A stretch of DNA of 64,000 nt from Hymenobacter sp. 15J16-1T3B (GTDB lineage Bacteria; Bacteroidota; Bacteroidia; Cytophagales; Hymenobacteraceae), in the NCBI RefSeq assembly GCF_020711235.1, contig NZ_JAJFAV010000015.1, forward strand, positions 62,001 through 126,000. Direction: 5' to 3'. Within the stretch, counting starts at the first letter, position 1. Every line of letters begins with the position of its first letter. Under the pieces are notes generated by a model. That model was not told the DNA's origin and ran no database searches. It saw nothing but the letters and a program-made list of their open reading frames with translations. The translations under genes and the position numbers were made by a program. This document shows positions 8,511-15,825 of this stretch, one piece after another.

Positions 8511-9467
8511 ATGAAAGACTTCCCCTACACCGAGAAAAAAGACACCCGCAGCGGCTTCGGCGCCGGCCTGCACGAGCTGGGCCAAACCAACCCCAACGTG
8601 GTGGCCCTCTGCGCCGACCTCATTGGCTCCCTGAAGATGGACGCCTTCGTGAAGGACTTTCCGGAGCGTTTCTTCCAGGTAGGTATTGCCGAAGCCAACA
8701 TGATGGGCCTGGCCGCAGGCATGACCATCGGCGGCAAAATTCCCTTCACCGGCACCTTTGCCAACTTCTCCACGGGCCGCGTCTACGACCAGATCCGCCA
8801 GAGCATTGCCTATTCGGGCAAGAACGTGAAGATCTGCGCCTCGCACGCCGGCGTGACCCTGGGCGAAGACGGCGCCACCCACCAGATTCTGGAGGACATC
8901 GGCCTGATGAAGATGCTGCCGCACATGACCGTCATCAACCCCTGCGACTACAACCAGACCAAGGCCGCCACCATTGCCATTGCCGACTACGAGGGCCCGG
9001 TGTACCTGCGCTTCGGTCGCCCGGTGGTACCCGTTTTCACCCCCGCCGACCAGAAGTTTGAAATCGGCAAGGCGGTGATGTTGAACGAGGGCACCGACGT
9101 GAGCATTTTCGCCACGGGACACTTGGTGTGGAAGGCCATCTTGGCCGGCAAGCTGCTCGAAGAAAAAGGCATCAACGCCGAAATCATCAACATCCACACC
9201 ATCAAGCCCCTGGACGTGGAAGCCGTGTTGACCTCGGCCCGCAAAACGCGCTGCGTGGTGACGGCCGAAGAGCACCAGATGAACGGCGGCCTCGGCGACT
9301 CCATTGCCCAGCTGCTGGCCCGCGAGGAGCCGCTGCCCCTGGAAATGGTGGCCGTCAACGACTCCTTCGGCGAATCGGGTACGCCCGAGCAGCTGATGGA
9401 AAAATACGGCCTCAACGAGCAAGCCATTGTGGCCGCCGTGGAGAAAGTAATGGCCCGCCGCAAGTAA
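8511..9467 (+). CDS. Transketolase, C-terminal (pyrimidine-binding) subunit
   Basis: The 318-residue protein begins MKDFPYTEKKDTRSGFG. FQVGIAEANMMGLAAGM contains the conserved Glu that activates the TPP pyrimidine ring, and SHAGVTLGEDGATHQ is a typical transketolase block. The C-terminal domain follows (SIFATGHLVWKAI, CVVTAEEHQMNGGLGD). It would pair with the N-terminal subunit encoded at 5283-6170. The 34-base gap after the PhyH gene suggests the same transcript. Confidence 0.92.
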   Translation: MKDFPYTEKKDTRSGFGAGLHELGQTNPNVVALCADLIGSLKMDAFVKDFPERFFQVGIAEANMMGLAAGMTIGGKIPFTGTFANFSTGRVYDQIRQSIAYSGKNVKICASHAGVTLGEDGATHQILEDIGLMKMLPHMTVINPCDYNQTKAATIAIADYEGPVYLRFGRPVVPVFTPADQKFEIGKAVMLNEGTDVSIFATGHLVWKAILAGKLLEEKGINAEIINIHTIKPLDVEAVLTSARKTRCVVTAEEHQMNGGLGDSIAQLLAREEPLPLEMVAVNDSFGESGTPEQLMEKYGLNEQAIVAAVEKVMARRK

Positions 9468-9484
9468 TTCCGGCTTCAGCCCAA

Positions 9485-9541
9485 GCGAAACCGCCCCGGT
9501 TGCCAGCTGGCAGCCGAGGCGGTTTCGCGTTTTTACCTTTG
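9485..9541 (+). terminator. Terminator whose T-run merges into the next promoter
   Basis: GCGAAACCGCC at 9485-9495 pairs with GGCGGTTTCGC at 9518-9528 and is followed by GTTTTT. The last T of that run is the first base of a TACCTTTG -7 box at 9534-9541. The end of the transketolase transcript and the promoter of the next gene therefore share bases. Confidence 0.75.
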
Positions 9542-9584
9542 CCGGGTTGCCGTTCGGTCCCATTGCTTCCTCCAAGCGCCGTTG

Positions 9585-10322
9585 ATGCCCAAGCTTCTGT
9601 TCCGCGTTCTGCTGCCCATTCTCTTGCTGCTGACCAGCCATGTCGCCCGCGCCCAGCGCCCCGACACTACCATCATTCACTATGCCGGCACGCTCACAGG
9701 CGCTTTGTCGGCCGGCGGCGTGTACCGCACGCTGCTCACCACCACGCACTCGGTAAGCTTCAGCCGGGGCATGCACTTCGGTCTGCCGCTGGCGGGCACT
9801 TTCACCTACGGCAAGCAGGACCGGCAGCTCAAGGAGCGGGAGGCACTCATCAACGCCACGCCCTACTACTGGAAAGGTCATTTCCGCGCCTACGGCCTCG
9901 GCGGCTACGAGCGCAGTAATTTGCGCGGCATCCAGGACCGCGTGCAAGCGGGCGCCGGCCCGGGCTGGTCGTTCTACCGCGACTCGCTGGGCACGCGCGA
10001 GGTGGCACTCAGCAATTTGCTTATCCGCGAGGCCACCTACTACGTCGACGGCAGCCGGCGCATCGTCACGCGTAACTCCCTGCGCTTGAAGCTGCTCTAC
10101 ACCCTGCGGCAGTTCACCGTCTCCACTTTCACCTACTACCAGCCCTCCATCCCAACCGCGTCGGATTTTCGCGTGAGCCAGCTGGCCACGGTGACGCTGA
10201 AAGTGACCAAGCGCCTGGCCGTCAACGCCACCAGCAATTACACCCACGAAAGCCGGGTGCTGGCCGGCAAAAACCCCGACAACTACAACCTCACGGTGGG
10301 CTTCAGCTACGCCACGCCTTAG
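9585..10322 (+). CDS. DUF481-family outer membrane protein
   Basis: The 245-residue protein has a signal peptide (LLFRVLLPILLLLTSHVARAQ). A series of alternating amphipathic strands follows, ending in a Tyr-containing strand (LTVGFSYATP), consistent with a small outer-membrane beta barrel. The order of strands and the phrase FRAYGLGGYERSNLRGIQDRV fit DUF481 proteins. Function unknown. The ATG at 9585 directly follows an in-frame TTG that could also initiate. Confidence 0.7.
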   Translation: MPKLLFRVLLPILLLLTSHVARAQRPDTTIIHYAGTLTGALSAGGVYRTLLTTTHSVSFSRGMHFGLPLAGTFTYGKQDRQLKEREALINATPYYWKGHFRAYGLGGYERSNLRGIQDRVQAGAGPGWSFYRDSLGTREVALSNLLIREATYYVDGSRRIVTRNSLRLKLLYTLRQFTVSTFTYYQPSIPTASDFRVSQLATVTLKVTKRLAVNATSNYTHESRVLAGKNPDNYNLTVGFSYATP

Positions 10323-10336
10323 GCCCCGGCCCAAAA

Positions 10337-10367
10337 AAGCCCGGCTGCCGTGCTGGCAACCGGGCTT
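10337..10367. terminator. Bidirectional terminator between converging genes
   Basis: AAGCCCGG at 10337-10344 pairs with CCGGGCTT at 10360-10367. A-rich sequence on the left and TTGAAAA on the right make it usable mainly by the minus-strand zinc-ribbon gene. Confidence 0.65.
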
Positions 10368-10400
10368 GAAAACTGGGAACAACAAGTCTTGGACCGCCGC

Positions 10401-11051
10401 TTACTGCTTCGAGCCGCACTCGGCGCAGAACTTCTGCTCGGGCTTCATCGAGGCACCGCAGTTGCCGCAGAATTTGTCTTTGACCTGCGCCGCGGGGTTG
10501 GGCGTGCCGCAGCTGGGGCAGAACTTCTGGCCGGGCGCCAGCTTGGTTTGGCAGCTAGCGCACTGCACCAGCCCGCCCTTGTTGAGGAAGTCGAGGTCTT
10601 TGGTGTAGTCCTGTTCGCGGGTTTTGGTGTAAATCTGGTCGCGGGCGGCCTGGCGCTGCTGAGCGGCCAGTTCTTCCTGCTCGTCGGGGGCACAGTCCTC
10701 GCAGAGGCCGGCTTGGTGGTTCCAGCACACGTCGGGGCATACCCAGTGGCCGCAGCGGGTGCACTGCTTGAAGTAGGTTTTGCCTTCCTGCACGGCTTTT
10801 TCCAGGGCCTCGTCGTGGGCCTTGCCCCCCACGGCGCGCTGCACGTGGTAAGCGGCGCTGCCCGCGTCGGAGAAGTAGCCGCCGAACAGGCTGCCGGCCG
10901 CGCGCATCAGCTCCCCGGCAATGCCCACGGCATTGGGCTGGAAGCGCGACATATGGCCGTTGCGGCACTTGTCGCAATGAAACTTGAACTGGAAGCCTTT
11001 GTCGGTGCTCAGGTCATCGTAGTTGGCGACGAATTGAATCAGGTTGCTCAC
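10401..11051 (-). CDS. Zinc-ribbon protein with several CxxC pairs
   Basis: About 216 residues from a GTG start (VSNLIQFVANYDD). Cysteine pairs occur at HCDKCRNGH, QCTRCGHWVCPDVCW, CEDC, QCASCQTKL, FCPSCGT, FCGNCGA and FCAECGS. The last four form two C-terminal zinc ribbons of the DZR type. A longer in-frame start exists at 11114 but lies upstream of a TATTTTTA stretch that looks like the -7 region. The metal-binding ribbons suggest nucleic-acid or protein binding; no specific role is evident. Confidence 0.65.
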   Translation of the reverse strand: MSNLIQFVANYDDLSTDKGFQFKFHCDKCRNGHMSRFQPNAVGIAGELMRAAGSLFGGYFSDAGSAAYHVQRAVGGKAHDEALEKAVQEGKTYFKQCTRCGHWVCPDVCWNHQAGLCEDCAPDEQEELAAQQRQAARDQIYTKTREQDYTKDLDFLNKGGLVQCASCQTKLAPGQKFCPSCGTPNPAAQVKDKFCGNCGASMKPEQKFCAECGSKQ

Positions 11052-11209
11052 GGTGGCGGGGGCTTGGTTGGGGTTCGGCGGTAAAAATACAGTTCTGCCG
11101 GCCCCCGGCGCCACTCCCGCTTGCTCACGTTGAATTTTCCCAAGCCCGGCCGCCCGCGGCGCGGTACTTTTCCGACGGCAATAGCATGTATATGTGAGCC
11201 GCTAAGCCC

Positions 11210-11836
11210 TTACTCCGCCTCGGCGGTCAGTACCAGCTGCAGCAATCCGTGGCGCACTGCGCTGAGCAGGGCCTGCTGGTACAGCTCGTCCAACACCTTG
11301 TAACGGGCATCCAGGCTGCGCCGGGTTAGCCGCTGCTGCCCGGTGGCGGCCATCAGCAGTTCTCCCTGGGCATCGAGTAGCTCTAGCTGCACCCGCGCGC
11401 CCGCCACCACGCTCTCGGATTCGGCCGCGGCGAAAAACGTCTGGTAGGCATCGTCGATCCGGCAGCGCAGGGTCACGGCGGGCTTGGAGGAGTCGGCCGA
11501 AAACGGAGCCTGCAACACCTTCTGCATTGCGGCGCGCTGCGCGGGCGTGAGCACCGGCCACACCTTGTCCATCTGCCCGGGCCGCGAAAACACCGGCAGC
11601 TTGAGTACCCGGTCCGACGCCAGTGGCCGGGCGTCGTCGATGGTAACGGCCGCGAGGCGGTACTGCGCGGCGGCGGGCAGGCTGGTCAGTTTGGGCAGCG
11701 GCGCGGCCGGGGGCGGCGCGGGAGCCGGGGCCACCGGCAGGCTGTTCAGCTCGAATTGCTGCGCGGCGGCGGGCCGAGCCAGCAGCGCTGCGCCCAGCGC
11801 AGCCAACCTCCAAAAGCGGCAGAAGATAGAAGCCAT
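11210..11836 (-). CDS. Secreted hypothetical protein
   Basis: The 208-residue protein begins MASIFCRFW and has a signal peptide ending PAAAQ. A Pro/Ala-rich linker (APAPAPPPAAPLPK) is followed by a mixed alpha/beta region with no recognised motif. It forms an apparent pair with the next upstream minus-strand gene (11913-12692). The ATG at 11836 was preferred to an upstream start because the signal peptide then has a normal length. Confidence 0.55.
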   Translation of the reverse strand: MASIFCRFWRLAALGAALLARPAAAQQFELNSLPVAPAPAPPPAAPLPKLTSLPAAAQYRLAAVTIDDARPLASDRVLKLPVFSRPGQMDKVWPVLTPAQRAAMQKVLQAPFSADSSKPAVTLRCRIDDAYQTFFAAAESESVVAGARVQLELLDAQGELLMAATGQQRLTRRSLDARYKVLDELYQQALLSAVRHGLLQLVLTAEAE

Positions 11837-11912
11837 AAACAGAAATAGCGGCCCGGCAACGCCTGGCAGAAGGGTTGAAGAGAAAAACAGATGCGGCGGC
11901 AACGCGTATCCA

Positions 11913-12692
11913 TTACCGCCACCACGCCGCCAGTTCCCGCTTTTTCGCGGCCGGGTCTTGTTCGGTCCAGGCTTGCCGGTACTGCTGCCAGCCGTAGGCC
12001 AGGTATTTCGCCGACGGGCTGAATTCGGCCGCGCCTTGGTCCAGGTCGCCGCTGTTTGGTATGCGGTAGTCGCCCCAGTTGCAGCGCTTTACCTGCCCGC
12101 TGCGGTAGGAGGTCCAGGTGCCCACGCCCTGGTTGTTGGCGTAGCTGTCGGCAACGTTCAGTAGGTTATCGTAGTACAACCGGCCGCGGGCGTCTTCGTA
12201 CCATTTGGCCTGCAGCACGCCCCGAAATATGCCGGTGCCGGGCTGGCCGGCCGGCTCGCGCAGCTCGTAGGCAGCCAGCACGATGCCGGATTTCACGGCG
12301 ACGGTGGGCTCGTCGTCGACGGTGCGGGGCCGGTCCCGGTTGACGCGCACGTGCAGCACCCGGAACGTGCCCTGAAAAGCCGCCACGTTGGTTTTGACCC
12401 TGGATTTGCCCGTCACGGTGTACTGCCCCGGCTGCCCGGCTGTGGGCTGCACGCTCAGCAGCTTCAGGTCCAGACGCTGGTAATTCGGACCAATAAAACC
12501 CAGAGCGCCGGCGTCGTCGGCGTGCAGCCATACGGGCGCGAAAGAGCGGCCGGCGTACTGCGGCAGCCGCTCCGCGGGCAACAGCGCGGCATCGGCCAGC
12601 ACGTGGCGGCGGTAGGCTTCGCTTTCCGCGGGCAGCGCGGCGGCGCGCAGGGCCAGCCAGCAGGTAGCTATAAGCGGGAATACGGATGTCAT
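11913..12692 (-). CDS. Hypothetical exported protein
   Basis: 259 residues with a short hydrophobic N-terminus (VFPLIATCWLALRAAAL), probably a signal peptide. The middle contains beta-strand-rich sequence (YTVTGKSRVKTNVAAFQGTFRV) and a conserved-looking GIFRGVLQAKWYEDARGRLYYDN segment. I do not recognise the family. It lies 76 bases upstream of the 11210-11836 gene on the same strand. Confidence 0.6.
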   Translation of the reverse strand: MTSVFPLIATCWLALRAAALPAESEAYRRHVLADAALLPAERLPQYAGRSFAPVWLHADDAGALGFIGPNYQRLDLKLLSVQPTAGQPGQYTVTGKSRVKTNVAAFQGTFRVLHVRVNRDRPRTVDDEPTVAVKSGIVLAAYELREPAGQPGTGIFRGVLQAKWYEDARGRLYYDNLLNVADSYANNQGVGTWTSYRSGQVKRCNWGDYRIPNSGDLDQGAAEFSPSAKYLAYGWQQYRQAWTEQDPAAKKRELAAWWR

Positions 12693-12835
12693 TGGTAGAT
12701 AACAAGATAAGCAGGAGACGCAAGCCCCTCCGGCCCAAGATGAAAAGGTTTTCCCACTTGCTCGTTAAACTCGGGCCCGGCACCGCGCTCTAACCCCCAA
12801 CGCCTCTCCGCTCCACCTCACCTTCTCCACGCTGC

Positions 12836-13381
12836 TTGGAAGATCAGGACATCCTCCTCAAGTTTCGCGACCCGGCCAGCCGCAACCTGGCCTTCAACCA
12901 GCTGGTGCGCAAGTACCAGAGCAAGGTGTACTGGCACGTGCGCAAGATGGTGGTAGACCACGACGACGCCGACGACCTCACCCAGGAGGTGTTTATCAAA
13001 GTGTGGAAGCACCTGGAGAACTTTCGCCAGGACGCGTCGCTTTACACCTGGATTTACCGCATTGCCACCAACGAGTGCCTGAACCTGCTGGCCAGCAAGC
13101 GCCGCAAGTTCTTTTTGCCCCTCAACGACGTGGGCGCCGAGCTGACCCAGAAGCTGGAAGCCGACGAGCAGCTGGCCGGCGACGAAGTAGAGCTCAAGCT
13201 GCAAAAAGCCATCCTGCGCCTGCCCGACAAGCAGCGCCTGGTGTTCAACCTGCGCTACTACGACGAAATGCCCTACGAGCAGATGGCCGAGGTGACGGGC
13301 ACCAGCGTGGGGGCCCTGAAGGCGTCTTACCACCACGCCGTCAAGAAAATTGAGCAGTACGTAAACGAAGCCTCCGATTAA
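12836..13381 (+). CDS. ECF-type RNA polymerase sigma factor
   Basis: The 181-residue sigma-70 region 2/4 protein has DADDLTQEVFIKVW (region 2) and LPDKQRLVFNLRYYDEMPYEQMAEVTGTSVGALKASYHHA (region 4 helix-turn-helix). The only sensible start is the TTG at 12836, since the next ATG falls inside region 2. It heads a three-gene set with a single-pass membrane protein and a CpxP/Spy-like periplasmic protein, a common Bacteroidota arrangement for envelope stress signalling. Confidence 0.9.
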   Translation: MEDQDILLKFRDPASRNLAFNQLVRKYQSKVYWHVRKMVVDHDDADDLTQEVFIKVWKHLENFRQDASLYTWIYRIATNECLNLLASKRRKFFLPLNDVGAELTQKLEADEQLAGDEVELKLQKAILRLPDKQRLVFNLRYYDEMPYEQMAEVTGTSVGALKASYHHAVKKIEQYVNEASD

Positions 13382-13411
13382 ACCCCGGCCCGCCGCGGCC
13401 CTCTAACCGAT

Positions 13412-13888
13412 ATGAAAACGCCTTTCCGCCTCGACGAGCACCCCCGGCGCCCCCAGCCGCCGCTGGCCCCGCCCGCCGCGGATTTCTTCGATAAGCTGCC
13501 GCTGCGCGTGATGCAGCGCGTGCGCCCCGCGGCCGATGCCGACGCGGCCCCGGCGTGGGGCTGGCTGGCGGCCCTGAGCGCCCCGCTGCGCACGGCCCTG
13601 GCATCCGTCGTGGTGCTGCTGACCTTCGTGGGCAGCTTCTGGCTGGCCTCGCGCCCCGGCAGCCAGCCCGCGGTTCGCCCGCTCAGCGCCGCGCAGGCCC
13701 TGGCCGCCGTGCCCCGGGCCGAAGCCGTGCAGTACCTGCTCTCCGACGCCGCCCCGCGCCTGACGCTGGCCGATTTGGCCGACACCCACGTGGCCGAGCG
13801 CGACTTGACCGCCGATTTCTTGCCCGGCACCGACGCCGATATTCAGGCCGCCCTCGACGAGCAGCCGAGCCTGGATGTGTACTTGTAG
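13412..13888 (+). CDS. Probable membrane anti-sigma-type partner
   Basis: 158 residues with one transmembrane helix (TALASVVVLLTFVGSFWLAS). It has a basic, proline-rich cytoplasmic N-terminus and an acidic C-terminal domain predicted outside. No zinc-binding HxxxCxxC motif is visible, so assignment as an anti-sigma factor rests on its position 30 bases after the ECF sigma gene and on topology. Confidence 0.6.
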   Translation: MKTPFRLDEHPRRPQPPLAPPAADFFDKLPLRVMQRVRPAADADAAPAWGWLAALSAPLRTALASVVVLLTFVGSFWLASRPGSQPAVRPLSAAQALAAVPRAEAVQYLLSDAAPRLTLADLADTHVAERDLTADFLPGTDADIQAALDEQPSLDVYL

Positions 13889-13922
13889 TGTTATTTCGCC
13901 CCCGATGTTTGTTTTTCCCCGC

Positions 13923-14408
13923 ATGAACCGCTTCCTCGCCCGCCCCGCCTTGCTGGTGGCACTGTTGCTGCTCGGCAGCCTGGGCGCCCGGGCCCAGCAG
14001 CCCGGCGGCCGGCAGCGCCCCGGCCAGCAGCGCCTCGAAAACGCCCGCATTGCCTACATCACCGACAAGATTGCGCTGACGCCGGAGCAGGCCCAACGCT
14101 TCTGGCCGCTCTTCAACGAATTCACGGAGAAGCGCCGCGAACTGCGCAAGCAAACCAAACTGGGCCTGCGCGGCCAGGACTTCGGCGCCATGAGCGACAA
14201 AGACATCCGCGCGGCCCTCGACGACCAGTTTAAGCTCCGCCAGAACGAAATCAACCTGGAGAAGGAGTACGTCGACAAGTTTGCCAAGGTCATTACCCTG
14301 CGCCAGGTGGCCCAGCTTATGCAGGCCGAGCGCGACTTCACCAAGGAGCTGATTCAGCGCCTCGATAACCGCCGCGCTGCCGGCGGTGCCCTGAGCGGCT
14401 CCAACTAG
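13923..14408 (+). CDS. Periplasmic CpxP/Spy-like protein, sensor of ECF sigma cassettes
   Basis: 161 residues: a signal peptide (LLVALLLLGSLGARA), then a long helical region containing the LTPEQAQRFWPLFNEF motif (LTxxQ type) and a coiled-coil-like stretch ending with RQVAQLMQAERDF. Such proteins act as periplasmic chaperone-like sensors next to ECF sigma factors. An alternative start 18 bases upstream (13905) is possible. A terminator follows. Confidence 0.75.
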   Translation: MNRFLARPALLVALLLLGSLGARAQQPGGRQRPGQQRLENARIAYITDKIALTPEQAQRFWPLFNEFTEKRRELRKQTKLGLRGQDFGAMSDKDIRAALDDQFKLRQNEINLEKEYVDKFAKVITLRQVAQLMQAERDFTKELIQRLDNRRAAGGALSGSN

Positions 14409-14426
14409 CCGCATATACTATAGATG

Positions 14427-14462
14427 AGCTGAGGCGGCCCGCAAGGCCGCCTCAGCTGTTTT
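14427..14462 (+). terminator. Terminator of the sigma-factor operon
   Basis: AGCTGAGGCGGCC at 14427-14439 and GGCCGCCTCAGCT at 14445-14457 form a perfect 13-bp stem with loop CGCAA, followed by GTTTT. Confidence 0.9.
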
Positions 14463-14489
14463 AACGCGGGTTCATGCCGGCGCAGGCGG

Positions 14490-14497
14490 TACCTTTG
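14490..14497 (+). promoter_or_regulatory. TACCTTTG -7 box upstream of the aminotransferase
   Basis: TACCTTTG ends 26 bases before the ATG at 14524. Confidence 0.6.
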
Positions 14498-14523
14498 CCG
14501 TCCGTTTCAGTTCCGACTAGCCT

Positions 14524-15729
14524 ATGCTCACGCCCCGCCAGCTCTTCCTGCGTCACCAGGCCCAAACCTCCGACTTTCCCCTGCTGCTCGAAATCGAGCG
14601 GGCCGAAGGGGTGTGGATGTACGGCCCCGGGGGCCGGCGCTACCTCGACCTGATTTCGGGCATCGGCGTGAGCAACGTGGGCCACCGCCACCCGCGGGTG
14701 CTGCAGGCCATTCAGGGGCAGCTGGACAAATACCTGCACCTGATGGTGTACGGCGAGCTAGTGCAGGCCCCGCCGGCCGAGCTGGCCCAGGCCCTGCACC
14801 ACACGCTACCGCCCGAGCTCGACAACGTGTACTTCACCAACTCCGGCGCCGAGGCCGTGGAGGGCGCCCTCAAGCTGGCCAAGCGCCACACCGGCCGCAC
14901 CGAGCTGATCAGCTGCCTGAACGCCTACCACGGCTCCACCCAGGGCGCTTTGTCGGTGACGGGTTCCGAGAGCTTCAAGCGCAGCTTCCGGCCCCTGCTG
15001 CCCGACGTGCGCCACATCCGCCACAACGAAGTGGCCGACCTCGCCCTGATTACGGAGCGCACCGCCGCCGTCATCGTCGAAACGGTGCAGGGCGAGGCCG
15101 GCGTGCGCGTGCCCGCGGCCGACTACTTGCCGCAGCTGCGTCGGCGCTGCGACGAAGTGGGCGCGCTGCTGATTCTGGACGAAATCCAGTGCGGTTTCGG
15201 GCGCACCGGCACGTTCTGGGCGTTCGAGCAGTTCGGCGTGGTGCCCGACATCCTGCTCACGGCCAAAGGCATGGGCGGGGGCATGCCCATCGGCGCGTTT
15301 ATTTCCCGGCAGGATATCATGCAGGGCTTTAAAACCGACCCGATTCTGGGCCACCTGACCACTTTCGGCGGGCACCCGGTGTCGTGCGCGGCGGCCCTGG
15401 CCACCCTGCGCGTGATTCAGGAGGAAGGCCTGCTGGCGGGCGTGGCGGCGAAGGCCGAGCGGTTTCGGCAGCAGTTGCGCCACCCGGCCATTCGCGGGGT
15501 GCGCGGGCTGGGGCTGCTGCTGGCCGTGGAGTTCGACTCGTTTGCGGTCCTCAAGCCCATCATCGACCACGCCCTGGAGCACGAAGGCGTGCTGACCGAC
15601 TGGTTTTTGTTTTGCGACAATTCCTTGCGCCTCGCCCCGCCCCTGACCATCACCGACCCGGAAATTGACTGGGCCTGCGCGGCGCTGCTGCGGGCCGTGA
15701 CGCACGTGGTCGGCCCCGCCGCGGGCTGA
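14524..15729 (+). CDS. Class III PLP-dependent aminotransferase (acetylornithine/ornithine type)
   Basis: The 401-residue protein covers the full class III fold. It has FTNSGAEAVEGALKLAKR, AYHGSTQGALS, LILDEIQCGFGRTGTFWA (PLP-contacting Asp) and the probable Schiff-base lysine in LLTAKGMGGGMPIGAF. It transfers an amino group, probably between an omega-amino compound and 2-oxoglutarate. Substrate specificity cannot be read from the sequence, and no arginine or lysine biosynthesis gene is nearby. Confidence 0.85.
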   Translation: MLTPRQLFLRHQAQTSDFPLLLEIERAEGVWMYGPGGRRYLDLISGIGVSNVGHRHPRVLQAIQGQLDKYLHLMVYGELVQAPPAELAQALHHTLPPELDNVYFTNSGAEAVEGALKLAKRHTGRTELISCLNAYHGSTQGALSVTGSESFKRSFRPLLPDVRHIRHNEVADLALITERTAAVIVETVQGEAGVRVPAADYLPQLRRRCDEVGALLILDEIQCGFGRTGTFWAFEQFGVVPDILLTAKGMGGGMPIGAFISRQDIMQGFKTDPILGHLTTFGGHPVSCAAALATLRVIQEEGLLAGVAAKAERFRQQLRHPAIRGVRGLGLLLAVEFDSFAVLKPIIDHALEHEGVLTDWFLFCDNSLRLAPPLTITDPEIDWACAALLRAVTHVVGPAAG

Positions 15730-15825
15730 GTAGCGGGCCGAAACCTCGGCAGAGTGAAATAAATATCGTAGAATAATGTACTATATTAGTACCGCTTATT
15801 TTGGCTGCACTCTGCCCTTGCCCCG

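Noticed and set aside
8487-10385. 632-codon minus-strand frame across the transketolase C-subunit and DUF481 genes
   Set aside because: It crosses a terminator and promoter and has no recognisable motif; both plus-strand genes are clear.
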